Assembly: GCA_032718475.1 (NCBI GenBank)
Contig: JAUCBJ010007195.1
Location: forward strand, 64,001-93,276
Direction of reading: 5' to 3'
Length of the DNA: 29,276 bases
Origin: Nemertoderma westbladi
Lineage: Eukaryota; Xenacoelomorpha; Nemertodermatida; Nemertodermatidae
Position 1 is the stretch's first letter, and each line of letters opens with the position of its first letter. The position numbers were made by a program, and so were the translations under genes. Below the pieces are notes generated by a model. It was not told where the DNA came from and did not search any database. It saw nothing but the letters and a program-made list of their open reading frames with translations. Of the stretch, positions 1-7,836 are shown piece by piece.

Positions 1-80
1 GATATTGGATTATTGGAAATGGAAAAGATTTGAAGTGGAATTCATTGTATTCATTGCAGTATGTTATGTTGTCCGTTGCG

Positions 81-495
81 TGCGCAGTTCGGGGCGTAGG
101 CGGTGTAACGAGTCCAGCTGTAGATCCCGGATTGCCGCGCAACACCCCCTCTATCCCGTTATTCTGGTGGGTCCATGGTGCATCCACATGACTTCGACGA
201 TAGAGGGTTTTATGTTTCTCAGTCGCGTTATTCTGGTGGGACCGTTGCGTGGATTTTGGGGCGTAGGCGGTGTAACGAGTCCAGCTGTAGATCCCAGAAT
301 GTTGCGTAACCCCATCCCACATGACTTCGTCGACTGAGCTTTATGTTGTTGGGAGTGTTATTCTGGTGGGTCCCTGGTGCACCCACGTGACTTCACTCCT
401 AGCGTCTTCATTGTCCGTTACGTGCGCAGTTTGGGGCGTAGGCGGTGTAACGAGTCCAGCTGTAGATCCCAGATTGCCGCGTAACACCCCTTCCA
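81..495. repeat. Three-copy ~170-bp tandem repeat upstream of the 866-aa ORF
   Basis: A conserved core starting GGGGCGTAGGCGGTGTAACG recurs at about 91, 258 and 433, giving spacings of 167 and 175 bp. Each core continues through a shared CCAGCTGTAGATCCC stretch. Between the cores, a second shared block containing TTATTCTGGTGGG occurs near 159, 228 and 359. In copies 1 and 3 it is followed by a diverged 'GGTGCAYCCACRTGACTTC' segment. Short ORFs across these units on both strands are not conserved between units, so I read this as noncoding tandem repeat. It may be the 5' flank of the retroelement-like locus that follows, but no copy is found downstream of the ORF, so it is not an LTR. Confidence 0.8.
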
Positions 496-1037
496 CGACA
501 AAGATTAACCAAAGAAAATGATTCAATATAGTTGGAAATGATGAAAAGGATCAGACAACTCTGCTATAAACCTGAATGATGACGCGTATACTGATGAAAA
601 TGAAATGATGCGCACCCTGGTGCTGCGCTTATAACAATGATGATAGCCGGGGGGCTATAAACCCAATGATGATGTGGAAATAAATAAATGTGAAATAAAT
701 GGTGGAACTAAATGTGTTGAAATATGTGGAAATAAATGAAATGAGATGAAATAATAATGAAATGAAAAAAGACAAAAAAAAGGTATAAAAGAGGTCAAAG
801 AAAAGAATTGGAAAAAAAAGGACAAAAAAGTCATAAAAAACTGGTTGGATATTATGTATAGCTATAGTAACTGTAAATGCTGAATGTATTAGCAATAAGA
901 TGATAGATGCCTATATAGCAATGTTATTGAATAAACTGAATTAAATAAAAAACTGAATTATTCTGCTATCGCTATAGTTTCAGACTTTCTGGACTTATAA
1001 TTAACTGAACTAATTTGTAACGGATATAATCGTAAAT
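496..1037 (+). other. AT- and purine-rich leader of the 866-aa ORF
   Basis: This stretch has no credible coding sequence. It is strongly A/G-biased on the plus strand between about 690 and 845. Two related short segments with CTATAAAC followed by AATGATGA lie at about 564 and 653. A minus-strand ORF at 629-895 is only the pyrimidine-rich complement of this tract. Confidence 0.6.
784..791 (+). promoter_or_regulatory. Possible TATA box
   Basis: TATAAAAG matches the TATA consensus and lies 247 bp upstream of the ATG of the 866-aa ORF. In such A-rich sequence a chance match is quite possible. No initiator or other element confirms it. Confidence 0.3.
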
Positions 1038-3638
1038 ATGGACCCAAATCGCCAAATTATCGGCGAATTACGTAACACGGTAGATCTACTGGAATATTCG
1101 CAACCCGGATCCCCTGACTTTGATACAAATTGGAACATTCTGCTAAATGAGAACGTACGAGAAATTAAATTCACCGGGCGTGAGGGACCGGATTCTAAGA
1201 ATCTACGAGCCCTCCGGTTAGCCGATGCTACTACGAGCCTGAAAAGGACTCGGAACGCAAAGGCAACCGGAGGGGACGATTCGTCGTTTTGGGAAACGTT
1301 CCGGCAGAGCGTCTACAGATCCCGATGTTTGATCTACGACAACGAGGGAAACGCGACGCCCACCTCGAAGGCGATTACGTTGGCGAGATGTCAGAGCTTC
1401 GTCGACGACAAGAGTACGTACCTCGCCCACTGGGGAAACCTGTCGGAGTGTACGGCGACGCTTCGAGAGGAACGCGTATCGATTATACAAAACCGCGACG
1501 ACTACCAGGAAAAGTACGGGGCGAAAGAATACGGTCGATCCTTAGTCGTCGTCCTCGGAACCCTGGACGGTTTGGTACTGGTGTGCCGAATATTCCCGAC
1601 ACCCAGACATGAAGTGCAGGCAGCCGGAGCGATCTGGTTGCTGCCTACGGATATCCAAAAGATCCTCTTCGACTTCGACGTCATTAAAATCGGGTCGGAT
1701 ATCAAGGCGGACGTCCGGAACGATTACGCGAACGCTCCCGCAGGAAGAAACCGACGAAACGACCTCAACGCACTTAGCCATTGCATCGATACTCAAACGC
1801 TGCTAGCCTGGTTACGATTCGCCGAGTTCATGCGAGGATTCCAAGAAGTGAGACCGACGAAATCCGGGATCGGCTACCTCGCTGTGCTCAACGGCGGTAT
1901 CGACTTCAAACCCCAGAAATTCCGGGACTATAATAAAATATACGGCGGATACCCGGGATTAGAGATAAAGAGCGAGCGAGAGGGTCGATGGAAGGACGTC
2001 GATCGGAAGTGGACGATACACCAAAGGTGGGAGAATCCCGATCGACGGAGCTATATCTACGTCGTTATGGAATGCTACACCGTCGCTAAGTTTATCTGCA
2101 AGACTCTAGATAACCTCATCAAGGCGGTCCCCCTTTCCTTCGTCGACTACGACTGGAACGAGGTTATAAACCACGCGTTTAAAGCGGTCGAGAACATTAC
2201 ACCGGGAGAATCAAAAACGCCCGCCGTTATCGATTCCTGGGACGAGAGCGGACCTTACGACATCCCTACGATTACCGAACTTCTCGGTGCGGAGGAGCCT
2301 CTGATCTCCTCGGAAGGGGAAGAGATATGGCTAAACGAGGGTGTTCTACTCTCCACCCCGAAGCGACAACTCGAACCGGAGGCCGCGTATGGACCGGCCG
2401 CCAAACGGGTTGCCTCGGCCGAACCGATAAAGAGAGCAGGCGTCTACACCCCACGCGGCTCCGGTAGCCCCGCGAGAGAGGTAGCCACTACGGCTGCATT
2501 GAGCGACTTCGGCGACATATGCCAACGGTTATCCCCGTATCCTTTCCCGGGTGGCGAAGATTGGTCGTCGGAGATCCCGAGTACCAGCCACCAACGGACC
2601 CGCTCAGCGATACTGGTCGAGGAGGGACCCAGCGATGCGCCGACACCCGATGATCTCCTCGGTATCCCTACGTCGAAAACCCCGGCACCTCTTCGCCGAC
2701 CAGCGGTAGCTACTACACCCGCCGTTCCTCAGGACCCTATGCGACTAACCCGTTGGTACGCCGAGCAAACTGAATGGATCCACCGCCAGAAACGGTCGTC
2801 CGAGTTGAGACCATCGGGACATAAAGAGGGTTATCGGAGCGAAAACATACTACGCAAGAGCCCAGCATTCCGCGGGCTACCGATCACCGAGAATATTCCG
2901 AAGAGCGACCGACGACTCGAATACTACGCCGGCGTTCCGATTCCGATATTCCCCGGTCGGGAGATGCAGTTGGAGGTATGCGACGACTGCGGTTCGGAGC
3001 AGTGCCCACGCAGCAGAAGGAATCGGGTTACCGATTCTTGCCTCCAGCTCCTTGGGATACTCTATTGCCCATACTGCGCGATATCGGGCCACGACGTTTC
3101 GGTCTGTCCGATCCTTTATAACCTCTGCACCAAGTGCGGTTTCCGTGGACATTCCGCTAGCCCCCGCTGCTATATTAAATGTCCAACCAAAGACGTTACC
3201 GCTATGGGCAATATGGTCATGTTTGAGACATACGCAAACAGCCATTTAAAGACCAAGTTTCGGAGAAACGCTCGGAATATCGCGCAGGAGATGGCGTGCG
3301 GATATTTCTCCTTCCCGGAACGCCTCCACACGTCGGCCTCGCTACCCTTCCATTACGTGGATCTGCTACTGAGCGCCGGATTATTCGGTCCATTCGAAGT
3401 TATTAGACGATTATATTCGTATAAAGAGGAGTTCGGTGACGGAGAATGGTTCCTAGAGGCACGCAACTCCGAGTTGGAAAGACGAACCGACATGATCCCG
3501 ATGCCTTCGAAAGGAAGAGCCGCCAGGAGACAAGCCGAAGCGTTACTCACGATGGATGTTGACGCTCCTCTACCAGCCATAGCGATCGATGAGAGTCGAC
3601 GGGCGAAGAGACGGAAGGCGTATCAGAAAAAGAAATAG
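1038..3638 (+). CDS. 866-aa protein with an RNase D-like (probably inactive) exonuclease fold and two CCHC zinc knuckles; retroelement-derived candidate
   Basis: This is a single uninterrupted ORF from ATG to TAG. Residues about 165-365 resemble the RNase D / DEDDy 3'-5' exonuclease fold. There is a hydrophobic strand pair (LVVVLGTLDG, 169-178), an ExoII-like KIGSDIKADV (217-226), a following DTQTLLAWL (from D251), and an ExoIII-like YVVMECY (341-347). The usual ExoI Asp-x-Glu pair is not visible, and the ExoIII Asp position is Glu345, so I infer a catalytically dead nucleic-acid-binding fold. Residues about 385-640 are low-complexity and rich in Pro, Ser and Thr. Two CCHC knuckles follow: C677/C680/H685/C690 and C697/C700/H705/C711, the second with five residues before the last Cys. 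Further cysteines lie just before them. The C-terminus is basic (RRAKRRKAYQKKK) and could be a nuclear signal. Intronless structure, Gag-type knuckles and flanking tandem repeats suggest a retroelement or domesticated Gag-like origin. No reverse transcriptase, integrase or protease is in the window. I do not recognise the family. Confidence 0.6.
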   Translation: MDPNRQIIGELRNTVDLLEYSQPGSPDFDTNWNILLNENVREIKFTGREGPDSKNLRALRLADATTSLKRTRNAKATGGDDSSFWETFRQSVYRSRCLIYDNEGNATPTSKAITLARCQSFVDDKSTYLAHWGNLSECTATLREERVSIIQNRDDYQEKYGAKEYGRSLVVVLGTLDGLVLVCRIFPTPRHEVQAAGAIWLLPTDIQKILFDFDVIKIGSDIKADVRNDYANAPAGRNRRNDLNALSHCIDTQTLLAWLRFAEFMRGFQEVRPTKSGIGYLAVLNGGIDFKPQKFRDYNKIYGGYPGLEIKSEREGRWKDVDRKWTIHQRWENPDRRSYIYVVMECYTVAKFICKTLDNLIKAVPLSFVDYDWNEVINHAFKAVENITPGESKTPAVIDSWDESGPYDIPTITELLGAEEPLISSEGEEIWLNEGVLLSTPKRQLEPEAAYGPAAKRVASAEPIKRAGVYTPRGSGSPAREVATTAALSDFGDICQRLSPYPFPGGEDWSSEIPSTSHQRTRSAILVEEGPSDAPTPDDLLGIPTSKTPAPLRRPAVATTPAVPQDPMRLTRWYAEQTEWIHRQKRSSELRPSGHKEGYRSENILRKSPAFRGLPITENIPKSDRRLEYYAGVPIPIFPGREMQLEVCDDCGSEQCPRSRRNRVTDSCLQLLGILYCPYCAISGHDVSVCPILYNLCTKCGFRGHSASPRCYIKCPTKDVTAMGNMVMFETYANSHLKTKFRRNARNIAQEMACGYFSFPERLHTSASLPFHYVDLLLSAGLFGPFEVIRRLYSYKEEFGDGEWFLEARNSELERRTDMIPMPSKGRAARRQAEALLTMDVDAPLPAIAIDESRRAKRRKAYQKKK
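1210..1274 (+). other. Hairpin-flanked 32-nt segment inside the 866-aa ORF, shared with the downstream repeat
   Basis: Positions 1227-1258 are identical to 4141-4172 and 4445-4476. In the ORF the segment sits in the loop of an inverted repeat. CCCTCCGGTT (1210-1219) pairs with AACCGGAGGG (1265-1274), and GCC (1221-1223) pairs with GGC (1262-1264) across a single bulged A. The segment contains its own hairpin, CGAGCCT-GAAA-AGGACTCG. This has a seven-pair stem with one bulged A and a GAAA (GNRA-class) tetraloop. The same bases encode part of the protein (ATTSLKRTRNA). Confidence 0.75.
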
Positions 3639-4099
3639 TGGATTGGGATATTCCAGGAACATTTATCGAACATTTATTTTTATACAAACTCTAGGCCAAA
3701 TTAATTAAAACTATGCAATATTAAATTTGGGATTTTTATATTGGGAATGACCTACGCAAACTCAATCGACCGACAGACTTCACGAAGGTCATTGGGGGGG
3801 ACTGTTCGCGGTATTTCAACTTTCCATAACGCGAGTTGAATATTTTTGTATTTTATTAAAATTGATTATTCCGATATTACTACTGGGTGCGGGACCATGG
3901 GTTTTGGGCACATTCAATAAACTGGGGGCGATTTATGGGCGAACTTTGGGGCAACTTACAGGGTACGGGAATAATTTCATAGTTATAAGGGCCAGGGGGG
4001 ATGGAAAATGCAAGCAGTATTCAGGTTAGCCTGAGTACTATTAGGTCCTGGCCAACTTCCTGCTGCCTGTAGGGGTGGATTTGGTAATGTGCCAGGCCT
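3639..4099 (+). other. 3' flank of the 866-aa ORF, no gene seen
   Basis: This is AT-rich noncoding sequence. A possible polyadenylation signal AATAAA lies at 3916-3921. Two small inverted repeats are visible: AATGACC with GGTCATT (about 3746-3798) and TTCAACT with AGTTGAA (about 3816-3840). From about 4000 the sequence grades into the G/C-rich composite repeat. Confidence 0.5.
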
Positions 4100-5010
4100 A
4101 AAGGACAAGGACTGCCCTTAGCGGTCCCTGGCCAACGGCAGCTACTACGAGCCTGAAAAGGACTCGGAACGCTGACTGCTTGTGTCAGGGATTTGCGACG
4201 GGCACCGACGGCCCCTTAGTAGCCAAGCCGTTCTGGGTCTCGATGATCGAACCCCGGGGTTCGTGAGGGGTGGAGCGGACACGCGAACAGGTGGCCAACT
4301 TAAGACTGCCCCCTGACCTAAGCCGTACTGGTTCTCGATGACCGATCCCTTCGGGGTTCGTGAGGGGTGGGACGGACATGCGAAAGGGCTGGCCACAGGA
4401 CTGGTTTGACAAGGACTGCCCTTAGCGGTCTCGGGTCAACTGCGGCTACTACGAGCCTGAAAAGGACTCGGAACGCTGACTGCTTGACTGTGATTTGCGA
4501 CGGGAACCGACGACAGACCCCTTAGCCAAGCCGTTCTGGTTCTCGATGATCGTTCCCTTCGGGGTTCGTGAGGGGTGGAACGGACACGCGATGGGGTCGA
4601 AAGACAAAGGACTAGACCCGACTAGACTCTACTGGCCTACCGACTGTTCGGAGCAGTTTCTCGGCTGCCGAAGCAACTACGAGCCTGAAAAGGACTCGGA
4701 AAGCCTAGGTGGTTGGGTTTCTGTGATGAACTGACGGACCCCTAGCCAAGCCGTTCTGGTTCTCGATGACCGATCCCTTCCGGGTTCGTGAGGGGTGGAA
4801 CGGACACGCGAACGGGTCCACCGACACGACAGACTCCTAGCCAAGCCGTACTGGTTCTCGATGACCGAACCCTTCGGGGTTCGAGAGGGGTGGTACGGAT
4901 ACGCGACAGAGTCTACCGACTGGACCGACCCTTAGCCAAGCCGTGCTGGTTCTCGATGATCGTTCCCTTCGGGGCTCGTGAGGGGTGGAACGGACACGCG
5001 ACAGGGTCGA
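4100..5010 (+). repeat. Composite tandem repeat rich in predicted RNA hairpins
   Basis: Two modules alternate. Module one carries the GNRA-type hairpin at 4141-4172, 4445-4476 and, shorter, 4676-4701. The first two copies are preceded by a shared block around GACAAGGACTGCCCTTAGCGG (about 4102 and 4408). Module two (~95 bp) occurs about six times, with TAGCCAAGCCG at 4220, 4523, 4743, 4838 and 4933 and a diverged copy near 4315. Each module-two copy continues into TCTCGATGA and then a CCC/GGGG hairpin. Four copies have a cUUCGg tetraloop (4347-4356, 4555-4564, 4870-4879, 4965-4974), the 4773 copy has UUCC, and the first copy has a 16-bp palindrome instead (4248-4263). ACCCCT at the left of a unit can pair with AGGGGT at its right. 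TAGCCAAGCCG fits a loose Pol III A-box, and 4877-4883 (GGTTCGA) fits the start of a B-box, so a tRNA-derived origin is possible but weak. Confidence 0.75.
4248..4263. repeat. Perfect 16-bp palindrome in the first module-two unit
   Basis: CGAACCCCGGGGTTCG is self-complementary. It occupies the place where the other units have a CCC-TTCG-GGG hairpin, so it looks like a variant in which the tetraloop was lost. Confidence 0.85.
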
Positions 5011-5670
5011 CCGACACCGACACTACGGCACTAAGACTGGGACTGAGGGAAAATCTGGGGAACATTAGGTAGGCTAAAATTCTGAGCGAACAGCGGGTTA
5101 TTAAATAATATACCGTAGGGATTTATATTATCGTGTATACTTATTGTGAATATTTGGTGTATATTGATTTGGGGAAGCCCAAAATTATTCTTAATCAGGT
5201 TTGCAACTATAGGAAGTTACATTAAAGAGTATATCCAACTAATGCAGCTTTTCTCAACCGCAAACTTGCATCTTAGAAATATTCCCTCCCCACAATCAAT
5301 ATCCGGTGACTGGCCGGGGCTCGGTGGTCTGTTAAGTCACGTCTCCAGCATCGGCGTTTTTCCCCTTGGTGTAGGAATAACGGCAACAGAAAGGTTTTTC
5401 AATTATATTAAGATACTGGTACAACTAGGAATTTAAGATTGATATTGATGTAATGGTATGTTATTTAATTAATTTTAAAAATTAATTTAACTGTAGAAAC
5501 CTTCATTAGTGTTACGATAGAGCAAACTTTATCACTTATTGACACCGGGGCCCTCTTCCATTTAGAATTATAGTCAGTAAAAATGGGGGATCAAAAATCG
5601 CATTGTTTTTGAATTTTTAAATTCATGATACGGTAAGAATTGGGCCTCAAAATCCTCAATGATGTCAGTT
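5011..5670. other. AT-rich spacer, no gene seen
   Basis: A 96-codon plus-strand ORF at 5146-5436 has no recognisable domain and ordinary AT-rich composition, so I treat it as chance. A short inverted repeat of TTAATTAATTTT type lies near 5463-5490. Nothing else is supported. Confidence 0.5.
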
Positions 5671-5985
5671 GGGCGCTCTCTAGCGCCCATGTGAAGAATA
5701 CCAGGATTTCCGCCCATGTGAAGAATACCAGGATTTCACTTTTCGGTCGACGGAATTATAATATATGACGATTTTTTATTTTCTTAAATTAACCTTTATT
5801 AAGTGTTTTTTAGCGCTTATTTCTGTCTTATAACCTGTACATATACTAATTCGTTTATTGTTTTGGTTAGATTCAGCCCTTCTGTAACCTGTGTTTTTAG
5901 TGAAAACCTGGTATTCTTCACATGGGGGTAACAGCAAAGTGAAATATAACGGCAGAAAGTCTGGTATTCTTCGCATGGGCCCAGT
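5671..5985. repeat. Inverted-repeat element with four copies of a 19-nt motif
   Basis: CCCATGTGAAGAATACCAG occurs twice in tandem on the plus strand (about 5686 and 5714). It occurs twice more inverted (about 5910-5929 and 5963-5982, the latter with one change), with ~170 bp between the arms. The outermost left copy is overlapped by a perfect hairpin, GGGCGCT-CTCT-AGCGCCC (5671-5688). The arrangement suggests a small foldback element or MITE remnant. I could not find a convincing target-site duplication. A 122-codon minus-strand ORF crossing the right arm is not credible. Confidence 0.6.
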
Positions 5986-6710
5986 TGGGCATTATTGGTC
6001 GGATTATTGCTGACAACCGTACTACATACATACCCAAAGGAGTCGAATATTTGTTTCATACACAGGATTTCTGTTGCTACTCGAACGACTGCCAGTACAG
6101 TGTAACCAAACATTGTTAGTATAGCAGTATAGTGTAACCAATGAAAGAGCTGCCTTCTAATCTGTTTGTTCGGAGGGAAATTCAAGAGGAATTTAGAAAC
6201 ACCAAAAATGTGTTTTAACTCAGTCTGTTCTGGGTGTCAGTTGTCTGGTTGACAGGGTGTTGATGGGGATGCCTGGTGGTTTTTATATTGCTCTTTGGTC
6301 GTGGACTTACTTATCTTGGTACCGGTAGCGGACATCTATACTAAGAAAAAAAGCGAGGATTTCATGTCCTCTTACTAGGGCATTCCTATGTTTGTGTTAG
6401 TAGAGACCCACATTTTTGATAGCGTGCTGAGCTGATGCAATTAGTCTGCCACTCTGCCAGCAGCTTTACATGTGGTGTGGTTTGCAGTTGGCGTGGTAAT
6501 GTCACGATTGTGTTTTTGGTGAGTGGAAGGGGAAGTAGTACCGTCAATATGAAATGGGAAGTAGAATAGGCATAAATCACATTCATAATATATGATAAAC
6601 CAGTTGCGAAGTACCGGCAGTAGCAGTCCGGTGCGGTAGGCAGGTACCGTATGTGGGTATGTAGTTCAAGAACATGATATGCTCACTCGTTTAATTGACC
6701 GGTATAATTA
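5986..6710. other. Intergenic sequence upstream of the 172-aa ORF, no gene seen
   Basis: No ORF with recognisable features is present. A small hairpin GAGGA/TCCTC lies at about 6355-6371. The promoter of the following gene should be here, but no defined core element stands out. Confidence 0.45.
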
Positions 6711-7229
6711 ATGGATTTCATAGCTGATCTCTTTATAAAATATCGAAGAAAACGCGACTATCTAGAAGACAAGTGTTCCTCGTCCATTAACTCTTTGTAC
6801 TCAAAGATAATTCCAGAGGATTCCGATAACATAGGAGAGATATATCGGCACCATACATCCCGTGCGATACAATATTTAAACCCTTCCTGGGCACAGGAAA
6901 CAGTTCCCCGACCAACTATTACAAACATAAGTGAGCAGTTAAGTCGAGCTAAACAGACCCGCGTATATGAGACGGCAACCCAACCCCAATTCATTACGGG
7001 ATTCCTCAGCGTTTTCTTCCTCACATATTACAAGAAACATTTTCGCGTCCAAACCTTTGCGAGTTTCGGGACGGGCGTGGCGTTAGGAGCCGTGTTTTAC
7101 TCAAAGATCATCGTTCGGTCGTACGAGCGGGTCACGTCTTACATAACATTTGGTAACCTGGGAATGGGACCCGATGATTACAGGGACGCCTGGAGATACG
7201 CAAAGAAAGTAAGAAGTGGAACGCAATAA
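6711..7229 (+). CDS. 172-aa predicted two-helix membrane protein of unknown function
   Basis: This complete single-exon ORF runs from ATG to TAA, with AATAAA signals overlapping the stop (7228-7233) and 9 bp further on (7242-7247). The N-terminal ~90 residues are soluble and mixed-charge. Two hydrophobic segments follow: about 94-108 (FITGFLSVFFLTYY) and about 118-135 (FASFGTGVALGAVFYSKI). They are separated by a short basic loop (KKHFRVQ), which fits a helical hairpin with the basic turn facing the cytosol or matrix. The tail is polar and basic. There is no cleavable signal peptide. I do not recognise the family. The gene ends 91 bp before the GLRX5 start codon on the same strand, so GLRX5's promoter must be very short, overlap this gene, or be shared with it. 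Length, hydrophobic pattern and correct 3' signals favour a real gene over chance. Confidence 0.65.
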   Translation: MDFIADLFIKYRRKRDYLEDKCSSSINSLYSKIIPEDSDNIGEIYRHHTSRAIQYLNPSWAQETVPRPTITNISEQLSRAKQTRVYETATQPQFITGFLSVFFLTYYKKHFRVQTFASFGTGVALGAVFYSKIIVRSYERVTSYITFGNLGMGPDDYRDAWRYAKKVRSGTQ

Positions 7230-7247
7230 TAAAAATCAGTGAATAAA
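7228..7247 (+). terminator. Polyadenylation signals of the 172-aa gene
   Basis: Two AATAAA hexamers lie at 7228-7233 and 7242-7247, followed by a T-rich stretch at 7250-7262. They separate the 172-aa gene from GLRX5. Confidence 0.6.
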
Positions 7248-7320
7248 ATATAATTTTTATTTGTAATTATTCGAAATAATCGGAGATATTTTTCGCTCGC
7301 TCGCTGTAACTTACGTAATA

Positions 7321-7836
7321 ATGTTAAGGAGATTTGTTTTCCCTGTTAGAACTAAACCGATTCGTCATAAATTCAGTAACTTTAGTAATATAACCGGCCT
7401 TTCGACCCAAACTCGTGGTGTTAGTCGTTTTATACCTTTGAAGATTCAATTTCTCGGTGCAGTAGGAAAATTATCCTTTTCAACCGGTACAAACAAAACC
7501 GGAAGTAAGGCGGACAATGCATCCACTCCAGACCCGGACGATGCATCCACCCCAGAACCGGAGGATAACACTGACACGGCCGATGACTTTACCGATGATC
7601 GCGAGGTTGATGACGATGGAACTATTTACCGGAACCCGACCGGCAACCAGCCCTGGTGGCATCCGTGGCGCAGCGCCCGCTGGAAGGATTCCGAATGGCC
7701 GGAAGATAAACTCCGGCCCCCGGACGCCGAGTTCGACCGACTGCAGGACACCTACACGGAGCTGAACGAGGGAAGCTGGACGTCCACGGACCCGTTCGAC
7801 TACAGATGGTTCCAGGAAACGATGAAGAAAGATAAG
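7321..7836 (+). CDS. GLRX5: GLRX5 exon 1 (targeting peptide and acidic extension)
   Basis: The first ATG of the frame is at 7321. The exon ends at AAG with donor GTGAGA (7837-7842), in phase 0. An in-frame stop soon after the donor confirms that the continuous ORF is not the real protein end. The exon carries the presequence, two STPxP-type Asp/Glu-rich segments (68-100), a PWWHPW motif (111-116) and the first residues of the glutaredoxin domain. Confidence 0.88.

Noticed and set aside
585-625. Hammerhead ribozyme core (CTGATGA near 592 with GAAA nearby)
   Set aside because: No stem II can form between CTGATGA and GAAA, and no paired outer stems are visible.
5146-5436. 96-codon plus-strand ORF
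   Set aside because: Low-complexity hydrophobic start, no domain, AT-rich spacer composition and no supporting signals.
5817-6185. 122-codon minus-strand ORF
   Set aside because: Part of it is the inverted motif at 5905-5982, and the remainder shows no domain or splice logic.
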